Shown here one piece after another: positions 43,279 through 54,771 of a stretch of 64,000 nt of DNA. The position numbers and the translations under genes are program-made. Origin of the DNA: Bimuria novae-zelandiae CBS 107.79 (lineage: Eukaryota; Ascomycota; Dothideomycetes; Pleosporales; Didymosphaeriaceae); NCBI GenBank assembly GCA_010015655.1, contig ML976692.1, forward strand, positions 241,120-305,119, written 5' to 3'. Within the stretch, counting starts at the first letter, position 1; each line of letters opens with the position of its first letter. Below the pieces are notes generated by a model. That model did no database searches, was not told the DNA's origin, and worked only from the letters and a program-made list of their open reading frames with translations.

Positions 43279-44434
43279 ATGGAGGAAGAGGACGAACTCC
43301 CACTCTTGACAGCCGTGTCCAGCTCCGCCCGCCAGCTCTACCTCCTCCTCCGCTGCATAAACTTCGCCGAAAAAGCCCACGTACAAATCAACGACGGAGG
43401 CCTCCAATTCTCCGTCGACGAAGCCAGCGTCATGGAAGGTACACATTCACCCCTACCCTTCTCGCCCCTCTCACACCGCCGCAGGCTCCGCCTTCCTCTC
43501 CAAAGACCTCTTCACAACTTACACCTTCCGTGCACCCGCACCCTCGCAGCGCGAAATCAACGACTCGGACGATGAAGATGCACCCCTAGAGCCCGACCTC
43601 CCTACCTTCCAAATCTCGCTCCCCGCCCTTCTCGAAACTCTCCAGATCTTCGGCCTCACCGACCCCTCCACCTCCAAGCCCCACTGGGCCCGCGACGCCC
43701 CCGCCTCCACCGCAACCGGCGGCGCCTTCACCAACAACGTCCTCGGCATGAACAACATGTGCCGCATCGCGTACGCCTCGCCCGGCTCGCCCCTGTCGAT
43801 CGTACTCACTGAAGCCTCCATCCGCACAACGTGCAACCTGACGACCTACGAGCCCACCTTTGCCAACGAGATCCCATTCGACCGGCAAGCGCTAGCTTTC
43901 AAAACCATCATGCGCGGCACGTGGCTGTACGACGCCGTGGCGGAGCTGAGCTCCACGAGCCCTGAGAAATTGACACTGTGGGCGAGGACGCGAGCGCGGA
44001 AACCGTATTTCGCACTCAGCTCGTCGGGCACCCTGGGCTCGGCGCGGGTGGAATTCAATAACACGCCTGTTACGCGTGCGCCGCCGCCCACGAATAATGC
44101 GGGTACGGTGGACGCAGGCGCACCGCAGGTGAACCTCCTCGAAACATTCCAGCTCAGCGATCCCACGACGCCATTCCGAGCAAGCTACAAGTTCAGCCTG
44201 ATCCAGCGCGCCGCCCGCACCATGAGCGTCGCGACCAAAGTCAGTGTCCGGGTCGACGAGCAGGGCGTGCTGAGTCTACAGTTCATGATCGAAGTCGAGC
44301 CCGGGAAAGTGAGTTTCGTGGACTTCCGCTTCGTCCCGCTCGTCGAGGACGACGAAGACGTAGAGGAGACACAATTTTTGGGCGGGGAGGAAGAGAGCGA
44401 TGAGAGTGTGATGGAGGATGAGGATGAGTTGTAG
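43279..44434 (+). CDS. rad1: RAD1 checkpoint clamp protein (9-1-1 complex)
   Basis: Exons 43279-43438 and 43485-44434, intron 46 nt; 1110 nt, 369 aa. Features of the Rad1/Rec1/Rad17 family (PCNA-like fold): an N-terminal ARQLYLLLRCINFAEKAHVQ followed by GLQFSVDEASVMEGSAFLSK and LFTTYTF, then ISLPALLETLQIFG, and the long central and C-terminal beta domains (ALSSSGTLGSARVEF, TMSVATKVSVRVDEQGVLSLQFMIE, VDFRFVPLVED). The acidic tail (EESDESVMEDEDEL) is common. With Rad9 and Hus1 it forms the heterotrimeric clamp loaded at DNA damage in the nucleus to activate ATR/Mec1-type signalling. No defects seen. Confidence 0.93.
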
Positions 44435-45152
44435 CTGCCGTCAAAACTGCCACATGTGCAGATATACCGTAGTTGACATGCAGATACGACGTCACATTCA
44501 CACCAAGTGCACCATGGCACGAGACATCATGGCAGAAAGCGCCGATTTTACGCTTTTCTCTAACCCCGCGTCCACAGCCGAAGCCACAGTCAAGCATACA
44601 GCATGTCGACTACACACAGCAATGCATCTCTCTCTAAAGAGAGATTGAAAGCACACTAACGTACAAGTTTAATCCGGCCTCTTACACCCCGCCGCACGCC
44701 CCTCGACGCCAGAGCACTATGAATCATAAATGCCTTCCTCTGGGAAGCATGTGATAAACATAACCTCTGGGGGCAAAGCACAGCCATTGAAAACACACGG
44801 TGATTTTCCATGGATGCCCCTCTTGTATGAAGGCGTCGATGAACAAACACCCCATAAGCGTAAACTCGTTCGAAGTCGTAGTCGTGAATTGGGATAGCAA
44901 TCTGATGTAGAAGCAACCGCAAGGTTGGGGTTTTGGTTTTCATAATCCCTGAGGATGTGTCATACTAGTAGCGCTCCGGTGAACGCTATAAATATCCAGA
45001 CTTCGGCTAAATCAAAGCCGTCTTTGCTTTTAGGGGTTTCATTCCAAAAGGATCGATAAACGGGTAAATAACCGTAGTGGGGAATCATGTATGATACAAA
45101 CCGGGTAGGAGATGCACGGATGAGAAATGAGACGCAGGCGGTGAGTAGTTCA
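44435..45152. other. Convergent intergenic region between RAD1 and TOA1
   Basis: 3' flanks of two convergent genes. ORFs at 44656-44943 and 44960-45172 (minus) have no domain; the second overlaps the TOA1 last exon in another frame. Confidence 0.5.
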
Positions 45153-46859
45153 TCACCACTCGAACTCGCCATTGGCCTTGTGGAAGAGGTACCTAAGGTG
45201 TGTCAGCATTATCGCATGTTTGTACATGACAATGGGACTCACTCTCGCTTGTTCGTGGTCAGGATACCGTCCTTAAGGGTGCACTTCCACTTGTTCTTGA
45301 CGCGCTGCACCTTGTCGTACGTGCACAGCATGTAGTCCATCGTCTCATCGTCGCTGTCACCACCATTGTTATCATCATCCTCGGGGTCATCCAGGTCGGA
45401 GTTGATAGCATCAGAGTCGTGCTCCTCCTCCTCTTTGGTATCTTCACCATCGAAGCGAGCAGGAGGCGGTGCTGATGATGACGCGCTCGCCGAGGCCATC
45501 GCAGCATCCTCTTCTTGAAGCACGCGTACCGCAGCCTTGCGCCTCTTACCCTTCTGCATCTTACTAAGAGGTATCATCAACCCGCTGTCTTGGCGAGAAG
45601 CAAGCGCGTCCAAACGAGCACGCATCAAATGGTCTGCCTCGGCACGATCGTCGTCACTCACTGCCCGCCTAGCAACCACCAAAGCCTTCCAATCCTCCAG
45701 CGCATCACTGGAACCGTCAGTCTGCGAAGGGTTGTAAGGATGGCCAGGCGGCGGGCGCTGCTGCATCGGCTGGGGTGGGCGCTGTTGCATCGGTTGTTGT
45801 TGATGCTGGCCAACATTCATGCGCTGAGCCTGCTGCTGCTGGTACTGCTGCTGATGCTGCTGCTGATGCTGCTGCTGATGTTGCTGCTGATGTTGCTGCT
45901 GCATAGGAACGGGACCACCATGCTGCTGCCCATGTTGGGGCATCCCGTGCTGGCCACCATGGAGGCGCTGAGCAACGAGGGCGTGGGCTCGCTGTTGGGC
46001 GACATTCTCTTGGAAGCCGCTGACGTAGGGTGCACCACCATTTTGGGCTTGCGGGTACGTCGACAGTGGAGGCTCATACCCGCCGCGCTCACTCTTAATG
46101 GGGACATTCGGGAAATTGACATGGTTGTCCTGAGGTGCCGCAACAGGCGGGTGCAACTCGTGCTCAGGCTTCACGTTCGAAGGCACCGTAGGCGGCTGAC
46201 GCGGAGGCTCAGGCTGCGGGTCCCACGGGAACTGGGCGACCTTGAGGCTAGAAAGCTTTTCTTGCCAGCCCTATAATCAAAGGTCAGTGACTCTATTCCA
46301 AACACAGTGGCTGCAGGACGAGGCAGAGGGGACGCGATCAATGTCAGGTGATTGGGCTATGCCGGTTGGAGCAAGGATTGACGGGGCTTGGCGAGGGGTG
46401 TGCCGGCGCAGGGGCTATAAGAAGCGCTCCCAAATACTGAGGAGCCCCCGATCTTTGCGAGACCGACCGGCAACTCAGCCCCGCTTTCGGCCAGCCCCAA
46501 CATCGCCCAGGCTGCTATGCACTGCCCGTCCGCACTGCGACTCGACGACGATGCGACAAAATAACGATGAATTGATAAAGAAAACGACTGCACGCGACAA
46601 GGAAAAGGAGCAGGAGGCTTCTGCAAGGACAAAGAGGACGAGGAAAGGGCGCCCGGGTGCTCGCCACGTACCTGCTTCATCTCGTCCAGCGTCGACTGAT
46701 CAACGCCGAACTCCTCGAAATCATTCTGCGATGCCTGTATCACCCGCTCGATGATCTGCTGGTAGACCGAACCCTGTTGTCGCTGTTAGCTGCTGCATCG
46801 ACCGAGCTTCACCCGCTCGCACGTTCGGCGGGCCTACTGACCACAGTGATGTTCGACAT
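45153..46859 (-). CDS. TOA1: TFIIA large subunit (TOA1)
   Basis: Four exons: 46859-46842, 46773-46672, 46270-45243 and 45192-45153; introns 68, 401 and 50 nt. 1188 nt, 395 aa. The first exon encodes only MSNITV; exon 2 gives GSVYQQIIERVIQASQNDF and EEFGVDQSTLDEMKQ, the conserved N-terminal helix region; exon 3 starts GWQEKLSSLK. A central linker is rich in Gln (five or so QQQH units) and Pro, followed by an acidic stretch. The C-terminal beta-barrel part has CTYDKVQRVKNKWKC, TLKDGIL and, across the last intron, EYLFHKANGEFEW-stop, the family C-terminus. It pairs with TOA2 to stabilise TBP on promoter DNA. The 401-nt second intron is much longer than others in the window. Confidence 0.95.
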
Positions 46860-47543
46860 TGCGGCTGTTCTCTCGTTGTATCTTGCGCAAGTAGATACAC
46901 TTGTGCTCCTGTAGATGTGAAAGACGGATGGCGGAGGGCAGTTGTCGCAACGGCAGAGGCAGGCGGGAGCTCAAGGGCAAACAGGCGGCCGTCGGCGCTT
47001 AGGGCTGCAGTGATGCTACTACGGATGCTATCGAGGCCGATGTGCGACGGGGATCCAGCTCCGTGAACCACGGAGGCAGTGATTGTCCTTGTGCGACCTT
47101 GATGTGCTGCGCTCCCGTTCGTGGTGGTGAGGGTCGGCGGGTATGGGGAGCTACAAGCGGGCGAGATTGACGACACCTGGACCGACCGCCAAGGCGCGCT
47201 AAGTTCAAGCAGCTGACAAAGCCGCGACTTCCCCAAACTTTCAATGGAACGTTCAGACATTGTCTCGTGCATCCAGTCTTCTGGTTTGTGCTTTTGTACA
47301 TTTCATGTTAACCGTTATATATACAAGTGAGTGTGGTAACACTATCCAACACACCCTCGAAAAGTCCAGTGTAACCCTAAAAATTCGAACTCGAAAAGCA
47401 ACATATTCGGAAGTAGTGTTCCCAGTCTAGAACGCTGTAACGAGAGAAGACTGAAACGCGATATCAACATCCTTCCGCCTGAATCCTGGTGCGCGCCCGA
47501 GACAAACGGCGTGTTTGACGATTTCTGCCAGACTATTAGCAAA
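46860..47543. other. Intergenic, upstream of TOA1 and downstream of the bZIP gene
   Basis: A long minus-strand ORF (46721-47272) overlaps TOA1 exons in another frame and has no domain; I treat it as chance in GC-rich sequence. Confidence 0.5.
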
Positions 47544-49712
47544 CTATCTTGCATTCATATCTCGGCACACCAGCTTACCATCAACCAGCTTGCTAACGTC
47601 GATGAGCACCCTCTTTTTCCTTCGTTGCCTTATCGGTATGGGTTGTCTATCGCCGTATGCCATGTTCATTCCCATCCCGCCTCCGTTAAACGTGTTGTCG
47701 GAAAAACCCAGGGGTGGAAAAGACATGGTCGTGTCGAAAGAAGGCGCAAGATCCAAGCCAAGCGGCTGGTCGAAGAACCCAGACGAATCAGCGGTGGGCA
47801 ACTTGTTGAAATCCGGGGGTCCCATGCTCATGTCAAGACCAAATGGTATATCGGACGGAGCAAAGAAATGGTCTATATCAGTGGCACCCTGGGTCATCGG
47901 TGGCGTGGAGGACGAGGATCGCGCATCCGCACTTGACGACGCAGCGCTTAAGTCAGGGGTGCTGTCCGCTGATGAGCGACGAAGTATCGTGTTGTCTCCG
48001 GAACCTAAACTGATATAGTCGTGGCCGAGGTATTCTTCGTCGTCCACAACAGCGTCTTGGAAAGAGCTCTTGGGGTCGATACGCACGCCCTTTACTTGTT
48101 CCAGGTACCCTTCGACGTCGTATGCATCGAACCACTCTCCCTCATAGCCAGTAAGATCAACCTTGAGGTCGTGCCATTGGCTGGGGTCCTCGACGTTCTC
48201 TGCGCGTGCCATCTTCTGCTCGACAGGGCCAATTCGGCGGACGGTCCATGAATTGGGCCTTTTCACGATATTTCCATGCTCGTCTCTTCTTGGGTAATGG
48301 GTGCCAGCTCCACCAAGATGTATGAACGGGGTTGACCAATTGTCCAGCTCTTCGTCTGTACCTCTAGCCAGAATCTCTTTCAATGTCTCTCGTATCTCAT
48401 TCAGGGTTATATAGGACAGTGAGAGCCTAAACAGGTACTCAACAGTAGAGATTTGGTGAGCCGCGCCGAGCGTATGGAACCCCATCTCCAGCGAAGCGCG
48501 AGTCAATCTCCTCCCGAATGTCGTCTCCTCGTGGCTGTAAGTCCATATAGGCTTCGGGGTTTTGGTTGTGAGGCTGAGATATGGAGGGGTTGGAAAGCGT
48601 GTCATAGGGGGCGATGCACGCGGTGTGGGAATCGCCACAAAGAAGACGTTCGGATTCGGATTTGACGGGGTCGGCGGCTTGAACTCTTGTCGACTGAGGA
48701 TGTCCATTATTCCAAATGGTACTGGCTGATCGCTCGGGCGCTCGCCGACCGAAGAATCGCCCCAAGAAATACCCTGATTGAACAAATCTGGTATCGGTGG
48801 AAAGGGGTTATACCGCATAAGCCCTCCTTCTTTTGCCTGTTCGGCGTTGGGGTTGGGCAGTAAAGGTAGGTCAACATAACTCTGCGGCTGAGAATCCTGG
48901 GGGCGACGAGGTGGTGATCGGTCTCCAACAGAGGCTGAGTAGCCCCAGCCCAAGTCCACATGTTGAGGTTGAATTGAAGGTGTTGTCGGTTTACTCTGCT
49001 TGCTCTGTGTCGGTTCTGCTTCCATGGGCTCGCTCGCTTCCTCTTCATCGTCGTTGCCCTCCGCAGCAGACTTGGCTAGTGAAACAAAGGATTCGGTGAC
49101 GCTCTTCAGCTGTTGGGCCAAGACTGGATTAAGCTGAAGGAGTCCAGACTTGAGAGCAGCTTCATTGAACTGCAGGAACGACTTGTTCATCTGGTCTATA
49201 ATGGATTGTAACCGATCATTTTGCTGCTTGAGCGATGCTATGGTCGTCTCCTTGCGTTGCCGGTAGGCTCGTTGCGCTAGACGGATCTGTGTTCGTCGCC
49301 GCTGTATGTTCCGTCAGTGTTATCTCTGACTAGACGTAGATATAATCAGAGAAGTTGGTGCCGATTTGTTTCATGTGCAGATGGTGGTGATGTGGCAGGT
49401 GTGGTTGCCATTCCGATGGTGTCTAAGCAAAGCCATGCCGCGCAACCCGTGCTGGACATCTTGCCATCGATGGATATCTTGCCATTGACTTTACTCTGGA
49501 GACGCTTGAAGCTTTGGGGGCGATCATGACCGCGGAGCAACGTGCTAGTAGAAGGAATTGTGGAGCCGAGTACTCACATCGGCGGCTGTCTCGTCCTGGG
49601 TATCTACCCGAGGACGACCTCTCGCTTTCTTCCCGCCTGCATCTTCACTATTCGTGCTCGTCCTCAAGCGCTTTCTTGTAGGCACCTGGCCGTCGCTATC
49701 TGAGCTTCCCAT
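47544..49712 (-). CDS. bZIP transcription factor, 630 aa
   Basis: Exon 1 is 49712-49578 (MGSSDSDGQVPTRKRL, KKARGRPRVDTQDETAAD); a 276-nt intron follows (49302-49577; GTGAGT...CATACAG); exon 2 is 49301-47544. Sum 1893 nt. The basic region spans the splice site: RRRTQIRLAQRAYRQRKETT, then a leucine-zipper-like heptad (ASLKQQNDRLQSIIDQMNKSF). The NxxAQRxxR core is of the Yap/AP-1 type (here RLAQRAYRQR). A long conserved region follows (RRLTRASLEMGFHTLGAAHQ, ISTVEYLFRLSLSYITLNEI, GEWFDAYDVEGYLEQ), typical of a fungal bZIP group of uncertain role, and a basic end RQRRKKRVLIDVSKL may be a nuclear localisation signal. Target genes unknown. The intron is longer than usual here. Confidence 0.9.
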
Positions 49713-52029
49713 ATCCAAGCTCTTGTACGCCTACTCGCGCTACTCTTACTTCGGAAGTCGCGGCAACTCGGTCTAGCACAGAAATTGGCGTGTTTCTCGA
49801 AAGAGGGAGTTTGTGAACAGGAGGAAGGAGCAGTTTGAGTGATGCAAGGACCCGTCGTACGTGAAGTGTCCCCAAAACACGAAAAGCACGTAAAGCTGGC
49901 CGCGACATAAGTGCCATCCCCCTCTCGATGTATGCGGTTAGAGCGAGGCTTGGTAAGCGAAGTCCTTGGTTGCTCAGATCTCTTGATCGCCGGCGCCATC
50001 CAAGCCACGCCCAAAGCGGTGTGTCTAACCAGGATGACCTCGTGGACAAGACACGGGCACCGGGACCCGCGCTTTTGTGATTACTGAACTCCCTGCCAGT
50101 GAGAATGAGTCCGCTGCCGTTCGCGGGTCACGTGAACAAATGGCAGCATCGCGAAAATGCTGACACACAGATGGCTGACGATAGCGACCACCATAGGGCA
50201 ATCTTTGCATTTGGGTCCTGTGGCTTCTGGATACATGACCTCGAGAGCGGTATATCTCGAGGCTGCATCCTCGGTTACCCGCCATACCTGCCAAGCCAGC
50301 GCCGTTTTCTTAACACCCAGGGTTTGAATTTATGTGACAATTCAGGGGGAAGGTATAGCGAGGTGTATTTCAAACATGAAAGTGCGGATGTGGTGTCACC
50401 ATCGTGATATGCCTCCATGAAACCCGTCACAGTAGGCGCTGAGCGCTTTGCCGGCATTTGACTCCAGGGCTTAATTGCACACGCAGAGTTCGGGAAAGCA
50501 CGCATTCCACAGTTCCGTCTCCCCAATAACTCCTTTATTGAATCACCTAGACTTCGACTTAACACGCTGTCGTCAAACACGTGCGAAATAACCGCCTAGA
50601 AGGTCCGGTCATTCGTGCGGCATGGAAGGCCCGATTATGAACCTTCTCCGGTCCGAAAGCTGGGGTGTCTTACGCGTTGTACCAGCATACCCATCAGTTT
50701 ACCTGGGCACTTAGCAATTCACACTGGTCGACCAGCCCGCTGGTACTCGACGTATGTTTCTTATCATAGTGCCCACGCGGTGCAATCCGAGGATACCCGC
50801 ACCAATAGCTATGCATACGTATGCAATATGATCTAGATTTTGATTCAGGTAATAGGTATGAACAGGATGAGGATGCCCAACTTGGTCGGATTCATGTCAC
50901 CGACCTCACCTTCATGCTATTCACTGCCGGCCCGGCACTTCCCTTGGAATCGCATTCTCCTCCTTTTCCAGCACGCCCATAGTTTCATTCGTCCGCTTTT
51001 ACATACCTATTCTCGCTCACGGGCGAATACGGTCTCCTTGGCCCGAAGGTCCTCCCATCCCCCAATTCTAACCATTTTTCCCGCCAAGTCCTCAAACTTC
51101 GTCCACGCAAAACCCTGCTTGCACGCCCACTCCGCATCCGCTACGACGTCCTATAACCTCTTCGTAACATCTTGCTTTCCTTCCATCGAAAGCTTATACA
51201 CGCGGGCTGAGGTTGAGGGAACGCGTTATTGAAGCCGGTCACGCAGCCGACACCTCCACCTTCCAATGTTGGGACCTGGGAACGAGAAATCCGACAAGCT
51301 ACCGTAAACAGAGAATCGCGCGGGGAAGAACTTAGCATAACACGAATGACTTTGACGATTTAGATTTTGGCGCAGGTCAGTTTTACAACATGATGTTGTT
51401 GAGGTGAGGGTGGCGCTGGAGCGGTGAGTCGTCGGAATTAAGATCGGTACCACCGCCCACCGCCGAGAACTACGGGCCTGATCAGCACTGCGCATTCGAA
51501 CTTGCGACATGGTGGGGTACAATCAGGATGGTTGGTGAAGAATACAGTATCGGGCCTCACGATGTAGATGACGACAGGTATAGGCGACGCATCCGCTCGG
51601 TCCTTCTTAGAAACCCGGATAGTGCATCTTAACGCATAGCCTTCGCCCAAAACTCGGTATGAGTAACAGTCCAAAGCTGGCACTCGCATCAGTAGCATCA
51701 TGCGTCATCTGTATCGATTGGTTCGTGCTCTGCCTACTTATGCCAGCTGCGAGAGGGTGTACTGGCAACCCGAGAGCTGTGACCGCTCTTCACGCCATGC
51801 GGAAAATGTCTCTCTTCTAGTCGCGATTCAGCAGTGGTGCCCTGGAATACCGGGCCGTGCTGTCCGGCTTTGACGAGGAACTGACAGCGTGTGTGCATGT
51901 CGTCGAGGTCGATCTCTTGCGTTTCGGTGGGCTTGTAGAAGATGATGCCAGTACCGCAGTCTTCGCATGGTGCCGAAAAACTTACCGTAGAGACGTCGTG
52001 AATCATTCCTCGCGTCGTGGAATCTGGCC
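49713..52029. other. Intergenic, no supported gene
   Basis: Many short ORFs on both strands, none with a recognisable domain. A minus-strand ORF at 51734-52006 contains CEDCGTGIIFYKP, which faintly recalls glutathione-dependent formaldehyde-activating enzymes, but the rest does not fit. Confidence 0.4.
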
Positions 52030-52225
52030 GCTATCAAAGGTGTACCTAATGAGAAGTTCGCCGTATAAAGCGCGTGTTGCGAATCTGCCAGGGCAGACAA
52101 TTACAGTAGGTCAGATTCTGAAGGCTCTTGACGAGGTTGGTGACAAGCAGGCGAAGAGCCTTGTCGAAGAGAAGCATGGTCTGAAAGTGGGAAGCTATTA
52201 TGGGGAGTCGGTCCGCAAGATGTGA
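52030..52225 (+). pseudogene. Fragment of an NAD-dependent epimerase/dehydratase
   Basis: The frame to the stop at 52225 reads RVANLPGQTITVGQILKALDEVGDKQAKSLVEEKHG, which resembles the C-terminal part of extended short-chain dehydrogenases of the D-erythronate dehydrogenase/epimerase type (NLPGxTVTVGEMxxAL). Upstream, a related stretch (VPNEKFAV) lies in another frame, so a frameshift separates the pieces. The Rossmann nucleotide-binding start and the catalytic Tyr-Lys part are missing, and the sequence diverges again before the stop. A relic, not a gene. Confidence 0.4.
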
Positions 52226-52429
52226 TATCCCGTTCGCACTTGGCATGGGTATAGTCAGAGATATTACGCTAAAGGAGGAAGCATAGAGTTTGGCCACCAG
52301 CTTACGGTCATAGCCTTCGACATAGGTCTTGCGATTTGATATGAATTATTCGTTAGATGAGTGGGAGAACTATCTATCGGCTGTGTTACTCCTATCCTTT
52401 CAGTGAGTAGAGTTATACCTAGACGTGCT

Positions 52430-54245
52430 CTAGAAATCGTAATACTGCATCCAGGGTATTCCACCTCGCAGCGGATTGGCTGCTCTCTTTCTGTAGATGT
52501 ATTGCCTGACGCCCTTAGGGTTTATATCCCTTCCATACCTTGGTTCGCTACGGTCGGGATAATCCAAGCCCATGTACTCGAGGTATTCCAAATCTCGCAA
52601 ACTGTCTACAGCACCCGCCCACTCGTCCTTCAGCAAGGATGGACTATAAAATTCGAAGTATGCAAGTGTAGACTTTGTAGACTCGACAAACTCCCGCAGC
52701 TCTGAAAGCTTGATGAAGATATCCTTAAAACATGCAGCAGAGATTAGGGTAGAAGAGAATGGTAACTAAATGAGATCGGAGAGTGATACAGCGCGAACCT
52801 GGTAGAAACCGGTGAGCGCTAATTTTTCCAAACGTGAGGAGCTGAAGAAAACACGTGTGAGATCACAAAAACCACTAAGCTCTTCCTTTGACCGAGTTTG
52901 ATCATTTCCCAGTGGCTCTCTTGGATACCAATTATGTAGGCGGAAGTCTAGCTCCACGGCTTGTGCTAACACAGTGCGGACTGCTTGTAGCTGAGAGGCG
53001 GTGAAGTTGATGCAACGCATACTGGCTAGAGTGGTAATTTCAATTTTTCACAATGCCGGTTTGACAGAAGACTCCGCGAGAGCGGTGAACAGGCCGGACA
53101 TGATGTGGGTGGGAGGTCGCGTTTCCATGGTCGTCCCAAATATGCCTTTCCAATAACTTTTGCTGACACATAGTTCTCTCAACCCATGGGTCGAGAATGC
53201 TAGAAAAAATAGACAGTCAATTTGAAGTCGGATGGTCTGCCCACACACCCAGATTCGATGGAACTGAGTCACTGTCCGGGGGCCTGTTCACCTTTCGATC
53301 TTTCAGTACGAGTTAACTCAGACCAGTCATGTTTTTTAGAGCTTGCGCAAGCCTCTCTACTCGTTGTAGAGCTGGGCATATTTTTTATACGCTGTGAACC
53401 TAAGATGAGGCTAGAAAGTGATGATATGCATGATCTACGAAGGGTGAGCGCTGAGGGCGTATATACCAGCAGTCAGGGGTCACCGCTCCTCCGGGAAGCT
53501 GCATACGCCAGCAATCAGGTGTCACCGCTTCTCCGGGAAGCTACATATGCCAATGAAACATAACCAATGAAGGAAAACGAGCCATCTGCAGGCTGGCAGT
53601 CTCACCGGAAGCTTCACCCATCACATACGCATCAATCAGAAGCCTTTGCGCCTCTGTTGCGCCCAATTTGGTAGGTTCCAGGTCGCCCTCCCCGGAAGCC
53701 TGCTCGTACTTGGCTATCAATTAAGTCCACTCAGTGCGGATGCGGTGCATCTCGGAAAATGTCTCCCTCGCTTCTTTATAATTCGGATCGATGTCTACCC
53801 TTTCATCATACCCATCGCGAGTGACCATAGAGAGTTTGTTCGAGATATGGTGCAAATCCAATTCATTGTGCGTGGCGAACCGCGTAAAAGACTTCGCAAG
53901 CAGCCAATCGTAGAACGAAAAATCGATTTCCACGCTCTTGATACCCTTACAGAATAAGGGATGGGTGCTAAGGGTTTCGAGATCTTGAAGCGACTGATGG
54001 TCGAAAGAGACGTGGACCCTTGTGATGAGAAAGGGCGACGCGTAAGCGCAGATCCTTTTGCAGAATAAGCCGAGACGTGCGATGTCAGTTTTGTCGTCTT
54101 TCAGGTACCTATGTGAAACAACTCGCAAGCAGCTCACTGGAGAGAGACAAAATCGAAATTCTTTAGATTCGTCGAAAGTGATGCAAAGATTGGGGAGTGC
54201 ATTTGTCGTGTATGTAAAGGACCTTGCACAGGTGGGGCGCAACAA
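52430..54245 (-). pseudogene. Decayed fungal F-box-type gene with stops and a solo LTR insertion
   Basis: The minus strand from about 54245 reads a protein-like frame (DDKTDIARLGLFCKRICAYA, SPFLITRVHVSFDHQSL, HPLFCKGIKSVEIDFSFY, ETFSEMHRIRTEWT) to a TAA at 53721, then continues in frame (LIAKYEQASGEGDLEP, AQRLLIDAY) into the solo LTR (53393-53625). After the LTR, host codons resume (KKYAQLYNE) with a TAG/frameshift, then ERLAQALKNMTGLS, LRELCVSKSYWKGIFG, TGA at 53048, KIEITTLASMRCINF, TAG near 52766, LPFSSTLISAACFKD and the end WMQYYDF at 52430. The layout, with a C-terminal 'LEYMGLD' region, is like the F-box/LRR-like hypothetical proteins abundant in Pleosporales; the F-box itself is not clearly visible at the N-terminus. 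Several stops fit C-to-T change. Confidence 0.6.
53393..53625 (-). mobile_element. Solo LTR (233 bp), copy A, inside the F-box-type pseudogene
   Basis: Inverse-oriented near-identical copy of 5850-6083, with the same TG...CA ends and the same internal 42-bp tandem unit. It is flanked by the 5-bp duplication TACGC (53388-53392 and 53626-53630, plus strand). Removing the LTR and one duplication restores continuous F-box-type codons (LLIDAY then KKYAQLYN), so the insertion site is exact. Confidence 0.8.
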
Positions 54246-54771
54246 AGGCTACGCCACATGAGCCACGCTCCTTCTCCAGGCAGTTCCCAGGCTGTCATCG
54301 CATGTGTGCGTAGGCATCAGCCATTACAAGTTAACGATACAAAGCTCTGCCCTGGCTGTATGGGATCTCTCCCCATATACCGAGTCGCACTCGAGGGCTA
54401 GTCTACTAAGAAGCTGAGCATGAATAGGGACAGTATGAACATAGTGTGCCGGTGTCACGATATGACATTGAAAAAAAGCCTGGGAAATAAGACGTGTGTT
54501 AACATGTACGCAATTTTATGGACTGCTATGTATGACTCTTTCCCTCAATTTCCCATCTAACATTCTGTCCCTTCAATCGATCACCAAACCAAAACTTCCA
54601 AACACGCAAGATTAGAGAATTGCAAATAAAGTAGTCTAAGATAGTCGTAACGCAGCGGCTATGCTGTAGGTGCACGCCAAACACCCAAACTCAAGGAAAG
54701 TCGTGAACAAAGAAAATTTGTCTCCGCTGCTATGTAGGGTCGACGAGCAGTGCCCTAGGCGTTCTTAGAGC
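54246..54771. other. Intergenic
   Basis: 3' flank of the Ser/Pro-rich protein gene on one side and the start of the F-box-type pseudogene on the other. No gene seen. Confidence 0.5.

Noticed and set aside
46721..47272. 183-codon minus-strand ORF
   Set aside because: Overlaps TOA1 exons 1 and 2 in another frame and has no recognisable features.
51734..52006. Possible glutathione-dependent formaldehyde-activating enzyme (CEDCGT motif)
   Set aside because: Only one short motif fits; the rest of the ORF and the neighbouring frames do not match the family.
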